A DNA stretch of 64,000 nucleotides. It comes from Magicicada septendecula (Eukaryota; Arthropoda; Insecta; Hemiptera; Cicadidae). The DNA is taken from NCBI GenBank assembly GCA_034769895.1, contig JAWRYS010001442.1:558001-622000 (forward strand). The letters are read 5' to 3'. Positions 22,001-35,949 of the stretch are shown in pieces (the first letter of the stretch is position 1; each line of letters starts with the position of its first letter). The notes under the pieces are model-generated. The model saw only the letters and a list, made by a program, of their open reading frames with translations. It did not search any database and was not told the origin of the DNA. Made by a program: the position numbers and the translations under genes.

Positions 22001-24052
22001 TTGGCCTGAAAACAATATTGCCTCTTCCAAGGCCAGTAAAGAACTCCAGGTTTACTTCTGCTGGAGCATTAGTAATGACCGGGTACTCTTTACAGCATTA
22101 CTGCAGTACTTTTTCAACTCCCTTAAAAATAAATGGAGTACCTCCCTGGTTAATCAGGTTGAATTTGTCTTGCATATGAATCTTGTCACAGAACTTGTAA
22201 CTGATTAAGAATGTTTCGTAGAGGAAATGAAATAAATTAGTAACAATGAATAAGGCAAGAGAATATTGCAATTATTGTGGAAAACTTGGTTTACAGTTTA
22301 CTCCTTACTGACATCCTTAAAATAATTGATAATCTGAGATTTCATATTTATAACAGAAACTCATTATTTCTTTCCTTCTTCTCTTCCTTTTTTGGTTTCA
22401 TCCCTATTGTGATCAAGTCGTCTTTACTTAACACAAAATTTTGTTGATCAAGTCCAGTTAATCCCTTCTTCTGTATCCTTACGTCGCTATGTTTTTGTAA
22501 ATTTGTATTGTCTAAATTTGTATTCTTTGCCTATTAATCTATGTTTGTCTGCCAGTCTAATATCTATATGTATCAATTACTTAGGCAGTTTACATAAACT
22601 TGCATTTTAGTATCTTTTTTCTCTAAACTTTTATTTTCACTTTTCACCAAAATTCTTGTGGCGCTCAACATTGCTAACTGATAGCAAGCTAATGAGATTA
22701 CAATAAAAAATTTCTATAACCCAATAGAAAGTTTATAAAGGGTATTCAAACATTCTTGCTGAACTATATTGAAACTTTAGAAGCTATAGACTTATCTTAG
22801 GCATGTGTGTCGAACAATTCATTTGCAATTTCTCCTCTCTGAGGGTAATATCGGTACGCTTCCGGAGGAAGTCTGAAACTATTTGTGTACTCAAGCCTCG
22901 GCAAATACTGTATAGTTGGAAAGCAATAACGGGCTACGGCACTGAGTAAATTCTTTGTAAGTAATCAACACTTACACAAAATAAATTCAGTTATTACAAT
23001 ATTATTGCAACTGTTCTCTTTCGTATAGTAATTCTAATTTATTTACTGTTTTAGTTTTCTTAATTCCGTGTTTGAAAACAATTCTATGTAATTTTGTTAC
23101 TAACCTCTGGAGACAGTGTTCATTGTTCGTAGGGAGTTTACATAATAAGTATTAGCAGACGAAAATTCAATAGTGTACACAAAAGAGAATAGTAAGTTAA
23201 CTTAAATCATATGGGATCTCTCACAACTTTACGTAATTTCCATCTATTCACTGGGTCAGATATGGTACCTAATAGACAATTAAATGATAAGCATACTAAA
23301 CATTTTTATAAACTTTTGATATTAGGTTGACGACCAGGTAATCGCAAACAGATTATTAGATTTGTATACATATTATAGGAGTCTAAAAAAAAAGATATTT
23401 AAATGAAATTTATGTATATTAATATTTATCATAAGTGGAGAATCACGTTCAACATTTATCAAGAGAAACAATTACCAACTGTTTGATTGTTTACGTACTA
23501 GTATAAGTTCATTTTGTTAGTAAAAACGTAAAATTAAGTCACCTTAACGAAGCAGTAAACCTATAATTTAGCCTAAATGTTACTTCTTTGTCAAATATAA
23601 TCGCAGATAGTTATACGTAATGGTGTAGAGTTATTAATAGGCCTACAATAGTTACTGAGGCTGCACCTTCATCTGACAGATGTACACTAAAATAAAGAAA
23701 ATAATGTCCAATGACACAGTTTTTAATAATTTAGGTTCAATGACTTTTCTTCCAATTACATTTAACATGAGAGGCAGAAGTTTATATTACATTGGTAAAA
23801 AAATATACTAAATGACGTTTTAAATTGTAATTGGTTATTTGTAAAACTATAAAAACATATTACAACATATTAAATAATATTTGCATTCTGTAGACACATT
23901 AGTTTTTGCTTCCGCCACTTTGCTTTATAGTTGTAGTCTATACCCCAGTGAAATTCCACGGTGTTTGTAGTCGTGATAGTACTCGCCATTACTGTACTTG
24001 CATTTTGTTTACTTCGTATTCTCATTTCACTAGATGTTGCACATGCTGATAG
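19085..24052. other. Long featureless AT-rich stretch
   Basis: About 5 kb with no convincing gene or element. A mixed CA/GC tract lies at 19517-19556. The 64-, 63-codon frames (19430-19624, 20486-20677) show no motif. CTAC at 24053-24056 is a target duplication of the next feature. Confidence 0.55.
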
Positions 24053-24056
24053 CTAC

Positions 24057-27000
24057 TGTAGCATGACAGATTATTCACTTAATAATGAATGAAATATGAT
24101 CATAAATAAATATCAGTTAAAATAACTATTAAAGAAAAATCCAAATGAAGACAAATAAGAATCACAATAAAATACATTCGTAACTTGAAGAAGTAAAAAT
24201 ACAGAAAAAACAACTATGCAACAAGTATGTGTAATGAAAAATAAATTTAAAAACTAAAATAAAGTAAGGAAATACCCAGGTAGGATAGGAGTAAGTAAGG
24301 AAGATACCCAGAACAAACCAACGTACATAATAAAACGATACTGTAGTGAAGAAACCAACAATGAGAATTATTAAGTAAGACAAAACACAGAACAAACCAA
24401 AATACCTAATAAACAGGAATGATCTTGAAGATACAAGATAGTAGGATAAGAAGAGAACTAGAAATACCCAAAGGAAAACCAGTAAGCAGAAAACAAAAAC
24501 CCCAAAAGAAAGTAAATGTCACAAATGAAAGTATAACACCCCAAAACAGAAACTAATGTAAAATAAATGTAAACAAAAGGGTTTAGAGTTATAAGTAAAA
24601 GTGCACCCATAAAAGTTATTTTATAATGAATAAAGACAAATCTTAAGAGTCCTTCATAAATAAATTTCTTGATAATATAAAACTATAAAACTGATTAATG
24701 ATAGTATCAAGAAATAACAGGGGACAAGTGCAAGTTATTATATTATAGTAAATAAACTTCAAGAAGGTGTATTTGATGCTTAAACTTAATAAATGTGTAC
24801 CTTTAAACAATTTTAAAGTTTTAATTTAACTTCATAAATACTATTTGGCAAAATAGTACTATGAAAAACAAATACTAAAGTTTCTAAGGAAGTGCCACTC
24901 TTTATCTAAAAACATTCACTGAAATGAGAAAGATAAATAGAGAGCAGGTAGTTAATAAGTAAGGTGACGAGGGGTACATCCCTAATATAAAATAAAGACA
25001 GACAAGACTGCACAAAAGTAATTTTAAGGAAGTTTAAAAAATGAAGGAACAGATGTGTTATGTTTCTAGTAAATAAGTAAATGACTCTATACATAAATGT
25101 TGGAAGTAGAGTATAATGTTTTATTATTCTAAAAGGTTTATTATGTTTAATAATGGTAATCAAGAATGAAAGGTCTGAGTGTGGATACCATTCTTTTATT
25201 ATAAAGTATTTGTTATGTGATACTAGAAATAATCAAGACTAGATGGTCTGAGCTTAAATACCACTTTTTTTATGTCAAATAATTGTTATGTATTAATAGT
25301 ATGAATTCAATACTAAATGATTTTGTAGTAAAGTAAGGAATTGTTAATTAATACTGTATTAGAATAGAAGGTCAGAAGGGGTATAAACAAACTGTATTAT
25401 TCAAAAACGTTGTATGTAAAAACAGATAAAATCTAGGCCAAATGGTAAATCTCAACTACATTATAATTGATGAATCAAGTCCAGTAAACTAGTTAAACTG
25501 ATGAGATTTATGTAAGGTAAATCAGTCACAGAGTAATGTAATGTAAACTATACTTTAGAAGGATATGGTAAAAAGATAGGAAGAATTAGAAGAAAAAATG
25601 CAAATGTAATAAATGAAAATTCAAAGTGGGGAGTCACAAATTAATGAATAATAATTAAAAAAATAACCATTTATTAAAATTTCAAGAAATTAAGGGAAGA
25701 TAAACATTTTATGTCAATCTGAGATTTAATATGATAATAAATATAACATATAAAATGGCAAATATTTGGAGATGGACAGGAAGTAAATTTTAAAGCCTAC
25801 TTTTTCAAAATGAAAGAAATATAGCATTTTAGATAAAAAACTTTGTAAAACTATCTCATTTGGTTTCAAATCAAGCAGAATGAACTAAAGAAAGAGATTA
25901 TGTATTTAGTATTTCATAAAATTAAATAATAGCAAAAATATATTCAGTAATATAATGTAATTTTCATGCATGTAACGGAAGCCAAACAGATTTAAAACAA
26001 TGTATTGCTAATATTAAATTGGCTAAGACGTTTTCAGGAGACGAAGAAAATTATAACAGTTAATTATTGGACCTTAGCACACTTGAACGAGATTTTTGCT
26101 TATATTAACCTATATAGCAGACAAATATGGCGATCGGTCTGTAAGCCTAGTCTACAGTGAAAAATCATAAATTTCTAAAATTTGAACTTAAACCTTAAAC
26201 TCAGTGAGAACAATTAATACCACAATTAAACTAAAGTAATACGGAACAGTAAAGGAGTGAAATAATAAATTAAACCGATAAAACAAGTAATTCTTAATAA
26301 CGAGACGAGTAGTGCGAGTTTCGACCTAATTGACCGAAGTGAATTTAAACATTATCACACACATTTTATTGAAGTGAATCACAAAACACTTAACCAAGAC
26401 CACTCCACTAACACCAGAAGGAATAATCTCAACTGCGGAGACGAGGAAACATTGAAAAGGCAACATTTATTGAAAAAAATTTCGTCGAGCCGACTTCGCT
26501 TTAACAGAAGCAGTACGGAAGCCGCCATCTTGACTCCCACAATTCAAAGCGAGCTTTGCCTATACGATCGTCCAGACATCAATGGTTCGAAATTTTATCT
26601 TTAATAAACATTATATATTAAATAATAACGTTGTAATTTTTAAATCATAAGCTTTTCACATGTAAGTGTTATACTTTCCTGACCTTACTCTTCTCTGACT
26701 ATATAAAATAACCGTTCAAAGAACCTAATAATTAATATAAAATACAGATGTAAAAATTAAGCGACAGCCCTAAGAAACGAGTCGATACTACTGTTGAATA
26801 ATCGATTAACACTCGATACATAATACAAATTGTTAATAAATCTAAAATTTCTGCAAATTGGTTTCTATTTATTATAAATTTGGTAAATAGAATTTAAAAA
26901 TAAAATAAATTGGAGATCACGGACTATCCGAAAGGCGGCTTTTACCAAAGTGGAAGGAGAATACCTAGTTAAGAAGAAGAAACGTCTATCGATTAGTGCT

Positions 27001-27236
27001 GGCGATAACACAATTAACGCAGAAGTTAATTCAAAAAACGCAAAGGGATACAATTAACAGAAACAGAAATAAAAGAGTTAAATTTTTACATGAATCAATT
27101 ACGAAATTTATTTACTAAATACCGAACAACAAAACAATTAAACAATATTTTTCACAAACCAACCACAACTGAATTATTTTATTTTCGTTAACAAACAAAT
27201 TTTTATTTTTGTAAACGAAATTTTTATTTTGTTACA
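24057..27236. repeat. LTR-like element of 3.2 kb with TG/CA ends and CTAC duplication
   Basis: The block starts TGTAGCATGACAG and ends TTTTGTTACA, flanked by CTAC at 24053-24056 and 27237-27240. There are no internal long direct repeats, so it looks like one very long solo LTR rather than a whole element, though I see no partner copy in the window to prove it. The first 2 kb are strongly purine-rich on the plus strand. Internal imperfect tandem pairs occur (near 24307/24385, and 25159/25231 with TCAAGA..GGTCTGAG). GC rises at 26280-26600, as in the other giant LTRs. The 76-codon frame at 26374-26604 and two minus frames have no motifs. Confidence 0.68.
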
Positions 27237-27240
27237 CTAC

Positions 27241-30200
27241 CCATAAGTTCTGTTTGTAGAATCTTATTATGTCTTTAGTTATCCTCTAAATATTTCTAAC
27301 ATTCATATGGATGCGTTGTTTCTTATTAGCATGTTCTAGGGCTTTGAATGATACCATCCCCCAAAGACATGAATAATCCATTCTACTTTGTTGGTAACTA
27401 AGTCGAAACTATTTGAGAAATAAGTGGTAAATTGGATGACTCAAACTGTCTCCTGCCTGTATTCATAGTTTCCCCTTTTTTCCTTTGTGTATGTTCAACT
27501 ACATTAACTTTCACTTGCCCTACTTTTTCTTACATGTCTGTATGACCTATAAAAAATGTAACTCATTTTTTTTATGCCCGGTGTTAGATAATTCTTGATA
27601 GTGAGTGAAATTTTACAATTTTACATAAAATAACTTATGTTTTATTAACTATTTAGGTAATCGGCACCTTCGCATTTTAGACAACTTGGTATTTATATAA
27701 TTATATAATAAGGTATTTAGGTTTCTTATGTCCAAGTAAATATTTTGTAATTGACATTTCTATACTTAAAATTTTTTCTAGGTAACACTCACCTTAGTTA
27801 CTAAAGGTGGAATCGTCTGCCTTGAAGTCGTGATAAATAAAAAATTGTTACCCACAAAATCTTTAAAAAATAGTACCCCATCTACATACTTTACTTGCTA
27901 CTTCTGCTTTCTATAAGGCCTAATAGCTTAATCCAGGCTAAATAGAATTCGTCTACATTTACAGAATTTGGCTTCCGCCTGGTAAAATACATCAAGACGG
28001 AATGCTACGTCTAACACACAAAACATAGGACTGCCACGTTTTTACTCAACACCTTTCAATGTTTTTTCAGTTTGGAAATAGAATAATAAACCTTTAACGG
28101 GATTTCAGAAGAAATAAGCAATAAAAGTAAGAACGTTGTGGGAGCTGTTTATAGCGTAATAATGTAATAACGTATCAAATTAACACATAGTAGGTTAAAA
28201 ATGTAAGAGAACCGGGTAATTCTTTATATAGTAAATTATCTCAGAACGTCATATAATATCAACTACGGTGGCGCCAGATTCTGTATTTTTTATGGACGCG
28301 CTTGTTCACAAACATTCACGAAAATAATCCAAGTTACTAAATTAATAGCCTAATATACCGTGCATTTGAAGTCTTCTTCAGTGTACAAATCGCACAAACA
28401 GAGAAGTTGTAAGAACTCCAATGTCAGTAATGAACAACGAGTGTTTAATTTTAAATATCACAAGAGTCAGACATAAACCCTGTAAACGGAACTTTTGTTT
28501 TACCTGTATGTCTCGTTTGATGGCAAGTGTCGTGAGCCTTTTATAAGAGATAATATAAACTAATAAGTTTACTGTTTTAGAAAATGTTACCTTGTACTGT
28601 GCTGACTGAATTAACGTTCCACAACAGCTTCCTCTTTTCAAAGCGACATTCCTTATTCATCCCTATATACTACAAAACAACATCACTTCCAATTTACAAA
28701 TTTTGGTAACATATACTTGTGTTCACCTGATATCTACAACGCTTGACTACATGCGAACTAGGAATGGTGTCATAGATTAGTTTACTCAACATAGACACCC
28801 AACACCCAACACAGATAAATCATTCAATATTCTACCAATATTCAATAAATAATTTTGCTGCTTAACGATTTTACTGATACTGCAGATTACATACAATTTT
28901 TAACAAACTCGAAAAAGTGATTTTAAATTCAGTCGATGTTAAATTTTGTTATAATTAATTTTCTTTTAATGTTACATCGGTTCTTACCTGTATCTTTTGA
29001 CTGCTTTAAAATTCCCTTTAAACGTTTAGTATTTTGCTTACTTCCTTTTTTCTTGTAACTTGAGCATGAATTTACATTATCTTACAAATTTAGCGTAATT
29101 GTTCTTTTACTCTTTTACATATTGTTTACACACAGTTATACGGGAATAATTATATTTACCAACGGTGTAAGTATAATATAATAATTATAGTGTATGCCGT
29201 TGTGTTTACAAATATAATTAAAGAGGTATAATTTTTGTCACCAGTTTAATTTTATATAAAAGTATAAAAAGTTTAACATTTGCGAAGTTAATTTGTTACA
29301 TTAATCTCCTCTGATAGAAATGTCGACAGTATGCAATAATTCTGGGTCATTTATTGAAATGTACACTTTATACATTCTAATCTCTGAAAAGAAAGTTTAT
29401 AAATGTGTGGGAAATATTTTTCTACAGCAAAAAGAATCAAATATAGAAGACAGAGTATATAATTAGTTTTATGTTCGGTAGGGAGTATATAAAACCAATA
29501 CATCTATCGTTTGATAACGCAAACCTTTCACCTTCAACAAATTGTGGCATACCACAGAATGAGTTCTTAATTTATGCACTGTGTTGTGAGAGGAGCAACG
29601 TCATCGATTTTCTCACAATCAGAGAATATCTGCGGTGTTATAAACAAAGCGGAAGGCAGTAATCAAAAAATAAATTATTCATTTAGTTAGCAGCAATACA
29701 CAATTTTATGAACAATATTAATTATTAAAGCCAATTAATAGATCGCTCTAGAGGAGCAATGTAATTTTTTTAACTAAAACGTTTATGCACTAAAAATGGA
29801 TGGTGACACATAATATTAAAATATATGGTTTAAAATACAGGATGGACTATTTTTACTACCTTTTTTAAAAAAGAATTTTTAAAATTTGGTGATTGTACAG
29901 AACAAATTTCAAAACATTTGTATCTGTTTTCACAAGAATCGTATTCGATATCATTACATGTGTACTCTCAATACAAAAGTAATTGACAGACTTGCACACA
30001 AATGTGGGATGTATAGGGAATATATATACATATATATAGGGTATATAAAAACAATAATCTTTTAATTATAAAAAATAATAATCTATACGGAGATATTTAT
30101 TTAACCAATCTTTACCTCGTGGTAGTGTTGTTTCCTGTTTTTTGTTACTTTTTAAAGATCTTCTAATATTTTTGTTTTTGTCGTGTGTTTCTTTAAGTTA

Positions 30201-33200
30201 CTCTAAATAAAACGGTTTACACTCATTTTAATATCTGCTCACCCTAGAAAAGGTATATTATTTGTTGATTTAAGAAATGTACATTCAATGTTTAATAAAA
30301 TGAAAATAATTTGTCACTTTATCTCAGCACACAAACAGAGATGCTGAAAGAATGTAATATTGGATTAGGACTGTAAACGTTACTCTAAAATAGTTTTGAT
30401 CCCTCAGTCCTGAAAGGCAAATGTGGTCGTAAACGGAATCTACTTGTACTGAGAAGCGTTGTAGGAGAGATAGAAAAATTTTCAAAATTACTTGGGAGTT
30501 AGCAGTAGGCTTTAGTAATGATTTAGAGACCAGTGGTGGGAAAGTTTACGTCAGGACATTTTGAAAATGTTTCAAAAACCTGGAAGGGGAGTACCACTAG
30601 GAAAGAAACTACTACTACCGGACGTCATGAACATGAAGTGGGGCAGTAGGCTAAAACCTAGAGAAATGGAACAATTGATGGTTACAAAAAGCTATATTTT
30701 TAGTTTTCCTAATAAGATTTACTTTTTAGTGGGCCTCAGCGATCCCTTCGCAAGGACGTTGTGTAACGATAAAGAGTTTTGTCCATGTATGTATCAATTG
30801 GCGAAATGTCCGCTCGTGGAACGTTTCAGAGCCAGTTTCCCATGCAAAATGGCTCGTCCACTAATACCATTTATTTAAAATAAAAATAATTGGCAACACT
30901 GTTGATTCCTCAACTTCAAAAAATTTAAGATATTTTCCAGAAAGTTTTCCGGCATTTTACGATGCTAAAAATTTAGGGACTTTTTGTAGAATTTGAAAAA
31001 CAGCAGATTGAAAATTTATCACATTCTAAATCCAATAAAGAAATTTTGGGCGAAAGAAGAGACACCATAAATTTAAAAAAAGTTTACTTACAAATACAGC
31101 ATTAGAACGTAAGCTTTTGTGATGCCTATACGATATCTAATAGTTAATAGTTAGTTGGGAGAAACTGCTTATGGTGAAAAAAGATTCAAAATATAATTTA
31201 AAAATATTGAAAATTTGTTACATGTTTGTTGAGAAATCTTGAAAGTTGGGTAAACAAATGCTATCCTTTATTAGATTGTTTCCAAAATTGCATTGAATTG
31301 GCATGCTGCACATATATCACATCATTCGGACTAACCATTGCATGTACACAAAAAAGTTATAATGAATGTATCCGTATATTAGCGTTAAGGTAAATTTAAA
31401 GTATCACATATCAGGCTAATAAAATTTACATTTTCGCTGACAGGGTCTCTAGCTTTGAGTTCATGAAATGTGAATTAATCTGGCTAATGTAAATCAAATC
31501 ATTTTGTACTTCCTGCTGGGAGTAAGTAATGCATTTTTATAGGGAACAGAAAAAGATGATTTAAATTATAGGTATTTATTTTGTAGAGCACATAAACACA
31601 AGCAGCACAGGAGCACAAGCACTAGAGGCAATTAATTTTACTCCACTCAAAAAACTAATATGTTCAATTACTATCTACGACTCCTCAAATCCTTACAAAT
31701 TCTTTCTTTTATAATATATGGAATTATCAGGGCACATGTTCCCTAAAGTTTTTCTATAGTTGCCATTATATTCTTCGACAAAATGTTTTCAAGTTATTAG
31801 TTACGTTTTAAAATACAAAACAGTTTTCATAAGAATATTTTTTGGAATGTAAATTGTGTGCTCTTAATTTCGAACACTTGTTCATTATACCTAGGCTTAT
31901 TTTGCACGTTCACAGAATAGGAAAGTCAAAAAATTAATGTTTGCGTGAATAAAACACGTCATGACTATTGTCTTCTTATTGTAGCCAAATGCGATTTGCT
32001 TGTAACAATCAGCTATAAAAATATAATGTTAAGCTTTGGAATCGCATTGAGAGCGTAATGCCGGCAGGTTATGTTCCCTAAGGAGGCACGTATGTACTAA
32101 CGACACAACTTCGAATAAAATGATGTTTTATTAACAATTAGGTCATGGGACTGTTATTATTTTTGTACACCTCTTTCTTGTTCAAACATTATTAAGAGTG
32201 ATTTAAAACACTGGTGTTTCAGAAACGTTAACGGTGTAGTTTTTTAAATTTACAGAAGTACGCCTGTTTCAGTGTGATAAAATTGATGACAATGTAAATA
32301 GGCCTACTTCCTTTCATCTGAATGCAAAGGAAAGGAGTAACCAGGCAGGATACAAGGCGAGTATACCGGAATACTTCATTGTTGAAGTCTGATTATTCAG
32401 TTGCCTAAGTATACTCTGTTTTAGGGTATTTGGAAGGTATGCATTCCCCAGTGAGGAACTTCAGCATAGGCCAAAGCGTTGAATAGCAGAGAAAGAAATT
32501 AAAATTTACAACTAAAATTTGAAACTAGTATTGTGCTTCATCACTGGAAGTAGTGAAGGGGGAACTTCATAAAAAGTTGTGTGAGAAGTATTTTGACCTA
32601 TCAACATTTCGTCATCTAGTATAATATCTCATTTTCCAATAATTTTACGTTACAGTATTATAGTGGCAGTATGACCTACCTCTGTTGATACTCGTTTTTG
32701 TTGTCTATACGTTAAATTTTTAAACAAAGTGGTTACACAAAGTAATTACATTTATATTAATTCTGTAAGTATCGAGTCAGATTTTAACGAGATTATGTAA
32801 ACAGACAGTCGTATGTTCGACATAATTACAAGCCAACTTCATGAAAACCGCTGCTTAATAGATACATTCTCTTTACATGTGCTGTTTCTTGACCGAGTGT
32901 ATTCGGGCATTATCAAAACGAGCAACCGTAAAAGCAATATTATAGTGGTAATGTATAAGATAGGATTAAGGATATCAAAAGAAAATGGAGTTTTAAAAGC
33001 GAAGATAACTGCGGTAATAATCAACGACGCCGTGACGGTGACATTACAGGTATAAGATAAAGCTCTGTCTCTTTGCGAGACGTCTTGAAAATGGAAAAAT
33101 GTAAAGGGCCAGATATAATGCCGGTTTGATGTAACGTTAAAAGAATCAAGTGAATGGAAAAGTTTATGGTAGTAATGTAAATAGGGCTATTCGTGGGAAG

Positions 33201-33248
33201 CTGTTACGAAAAGTAGTTTATGCTTCCTCATGGTAGTTGTATTTATAT
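27241..33248. other. Six kilobases without a recognised feature
   Basis: AT-rich DNA, with stops frequent in every frame. The longest frame, 105 codons at 30561-30878 (plus), lies in a slightly GC-richer patch and has a short Cys-rich segment (CNDKEFCPCMYQLAKC), but no family match. Frames at 28378-28641 (minus), 29471-29662 and 32813-33055 are likewise anonymous. These could hold regulatory or intronic sequence that cannot be read by eye. Confidence 0.5.
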
Positions 33249-33739
33249 TGTTACGACGGTCTAGTTATCGTCGTATGGTACAGTGGAAAACAAAATACAA
33301 GACACCAAATACGTCACTAATCACCAGCTTTAATTATCACAATAAAACAGTTTGTAATGATCAAGATAGTGTTTTACAACAAGTCAAATAAAAATTGCTC
33401 ACATACAAAATAAATGTCAACTATTATAAAACACAATTGTATTACAATCGTCCCGCACGATTATAAAAGACATAAAACTTTACCACAATAACCACTTGAA
33501 TCGCCCGACAATATCTAAAAAAACTAAGCAGCAGGTATGGGCATTTATAATCTGCAGGGTTCTATAATATGCGTCCTTAACAAGCCATCGAAAATTCTAG
33601 AGGACACTTCAGCGCGACATTCACAGATACACCCACCGTTGGGTTAATTGAGCAATTTCTCAAACAACGATATTGAATGTACTAAATTGTTCCGATTACT
33701 TAACCTGCCTCGTGTGTTGAGTGTCACGTACGCATTACA
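33249..33739 (-). repeat. Gypsy-type LTR copy (family L), minus orientation
   Basis: Starts TGTTACGACGGTCT and matches the copies ending at 12465 and starting at 50558 over at least 260 bases; weaker similarity continues past a TATA-like segment (TTTATAATCTGCAGGGTTC, 33543-33561) that aligns with the TATA region of the first copy. The right edge is uncertain: CGCATTACA at 33739 gives a CA end, but no 4-bp duplication matches the left flank ATAT. No primer site or polypurine tract adjoins, so it is a solo or truncated LTR. Confidence 0.6.
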
Positions 33740-34961
33740 GCTGGGGGAATAGAGTAGAACAACGTTCTCCAATGTACCGGAACGTTCCGTAATGGCGTAA
33801 CACTGTTTATGCATTACGTAGCAACAGCCTATGCTTCAGTTAAGAAGTGAACTTACCGTAACCTGCAAGCAACGTGTTGTAAAACCAAAGGAAAATATTA
33901 TTCATTTTATGATTACCTATAACTCCTAATGTTGTTCCATGTGTTTCTGGAATTAATTCAATTTATTTTCCCACTTGGTTTGGTCTACATATCATTATTA
34001 TAATAATTTGGATGTTTTTTTTTGTGTTTATTCAAGACTTCCTTTCAGGTATTTGCTCATTCGTTTATGATCCCCCTTATCGCATTTTTAAATCGCTTCA
34101 CTGGTATTCCTATCCCTCGATTATTTTGCTTGCTCTTTGAAATACCAGATTGTAAATTTGCTTCCTAAGTTTTCAAATGTTATATGGCTCAAAATTGTAG
34201 TTATGTATCCTACACATTGTAAATACTTGAGTCTTTTACTTATAAAATACGTAAAGTACTACGCTAATTTGAGGCAAAGCGAGTAGAAATACTTAAAGCA
34301 CAAAAGACGGAATTATTGCACTGATATGACATTGTTTACGCTTTTATTACATTTCACGTTTTAGTAATGTTGGACTGCTTTGCAGTTGCTGATAGCACGA
34401 CACATTGAAATATTTTCCAGAATAATTCTATTTTCTTTTGATTTTTTACTAGAAGCAAATCCTACCAGCAATCATAAGGTTAAACCAGTAGCGACGTGTT
34501 TTGATGCAACTGTACTGACTTCAGTTTGTTAAGAGAATTTTACATTATGTTCACTAAAATGTAAAGTTTCCCACACGTAGAATGTAATACTTCTACAAAC
34601 GTATTCTTTAGATCCACTTTTAAACAGTTAAACAATTAAATATTTACATTATTAATTTTTGTATGTTGATTTGAATCTTTACTTGTAGAAATCCCACATG
34701 TCCACGTTTTTGCAGAAATAAGTTTTTAATGGTAATATAATATTTTTTCGTAGACCTTTCAATTTGTGCAGAAATCACAAATATCCCATTAAAAATACTG
34801 ACTTTGAAACAACCGCCATTTTTAGTGTAGTTTAGAAACAGCACTAGTCCTAGACATGCGTCTTTTCTGCAATAAACCTATTGATAGTTCTTGAACTGGC
34901 CGCTAGATGACACTACCGGCAATTAGAAACACGTCAATGTGCCCGCTGTCATTCGTCCTCA
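33740..34961. other. Unassigned AT-rich DNA
   Basis: Nothing recognised. TATA at 34962-34965 is a candidate target duplication of the next element. Confidence 0.55.
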
Positions 34962-34965
34962 TATA

Positions 34966-35135
34966 TGTGTTAATGTAACAGTGCGAAGTAAGGTAATCTT
35001 AAGACTTCCCGGTATATCCTAAGATTTACCGTTTTATGATGGTAAATATCCTAAGATCCTTTTAAAATTTTTGCATTTTGGACTTTTACCAACAGTTAGT
35101 GGTAAATTTCAAGATTTACCGCTGGTTGTGGTAAA
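34966..35135 (+). repeat. Left terminal inverted repeat of the Ginger-like element
   Basis: Pairs with 38414-38589. Internal units GGTAAATnTCAAGATTTACC recur within the arm and can themselves fold, a pattern of subterminal transposase-binding repeats. Confidence 0.8.
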
Positions 35136-35194
35136 CGCTGCACTCGTTGATGTAACCGCTGCAGCAAGCGAGATCGATACAGTGAAGCGCTTTT

Positions 35195-35640
35195 AAAAGA
35201 GAGCCGCTGAAGGAGTTCAAAAGCAAGCAGACAAAATGACAGCTGTTTCTTGCAAAAAAATACTAAACCTTTAGTTGGACAGAATGTGAAAGTCAAAGTG
35301 TCTGATGTAGTCCGGGCAAAGGTGGACCCAAATTCAATCATAGCTGTCGTACTGAATATTTAAAATGATGAATTTTATCAATGTGGTACCACAATTGCCA
35401 AACTTACATCTTTATACACAAGAAACCAGTTCACGCTGTGTACAGAAAATTTTATTAGCGTTGCAGAAGTAGGAAACGAAGAGGTTATTGTTTGAGAAGT
35501 GATTTATAAATTATCTTTAGTTGGAGGACAAGGCTGCAAAAATGTAATTGTTTAAAAAAGTGTACTACGAAAATGTGTTTGTGCAAACCCTCCTCTTTGT
35601 TGTGCAATTCTAACTGTCATAATATTCAACCTTATTGCAA
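35195..35640 (+). pseudogene. Ginger/KRBA2-type transposase C-terminal remnant
   Basis: The plus strand encodes, with several stops, NVKVKVSDVVRAKVDP, then an Ile/Val segment, then LYTRNQFTLCTENF, then GGQGCKN and a Cys-rich tail. This order (V-P-x-x-D-R-x-R domain, LYTRNQF motif, GGQG, cysteine cluster) is that of the C-terminal region of KRBA2-like proteins, which derive from Ginger transposases. In-frame TAA/TGA codons occur at about 35360, 35495 and 35553. The integrase-like catalytic core is absent. The minus-strand 81-codon frame over 35096-35341 is a shadow. Confidence 0.7.
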
Positions 35641-35949
35641 CAAGTAATTTTTCATTTTTTTATTAGACCTACTTTAATAATTTTCATCTATTTGTATCAA
35701 TTAATTATTGGACTAAAGAACAGTAAAAAGAAATCTTATTTGTTTTCGTCAGTAAGATTACATTTTCACAAAATGGTTAAAAATTTTTAAATATTCTGTT
35801 TTCACAAAATGGTTAAAATGATTTTAAATGCCCTTTTTTTAAGTAAACTTCGATAATTTTATCAATTTTTATATTTTTGGCTGTAGGTTTTTTTAGTAGT
35901 TTTACAATTCATTGTACATCGCTAAATAAAAATTAATTCAGAAACAAGC

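Noticed and set aside
30561-30878. 105-codon frame with several cysteines as a host gene
   Set aside because: Cys spacing fits no zinc-finger or disulfide family, there is no splice or promoter context I can read, and a frame this long is not surprising in 64 kb. Left as an unassigned stretch.
33245-33515. ATAT on both sides of 33249-33511 as target duplication of a short LTR
   Set aside because: Similarity to the other family-L copy continues beyond 33511, so that right boundary is false; ATAT is common in this DNA.
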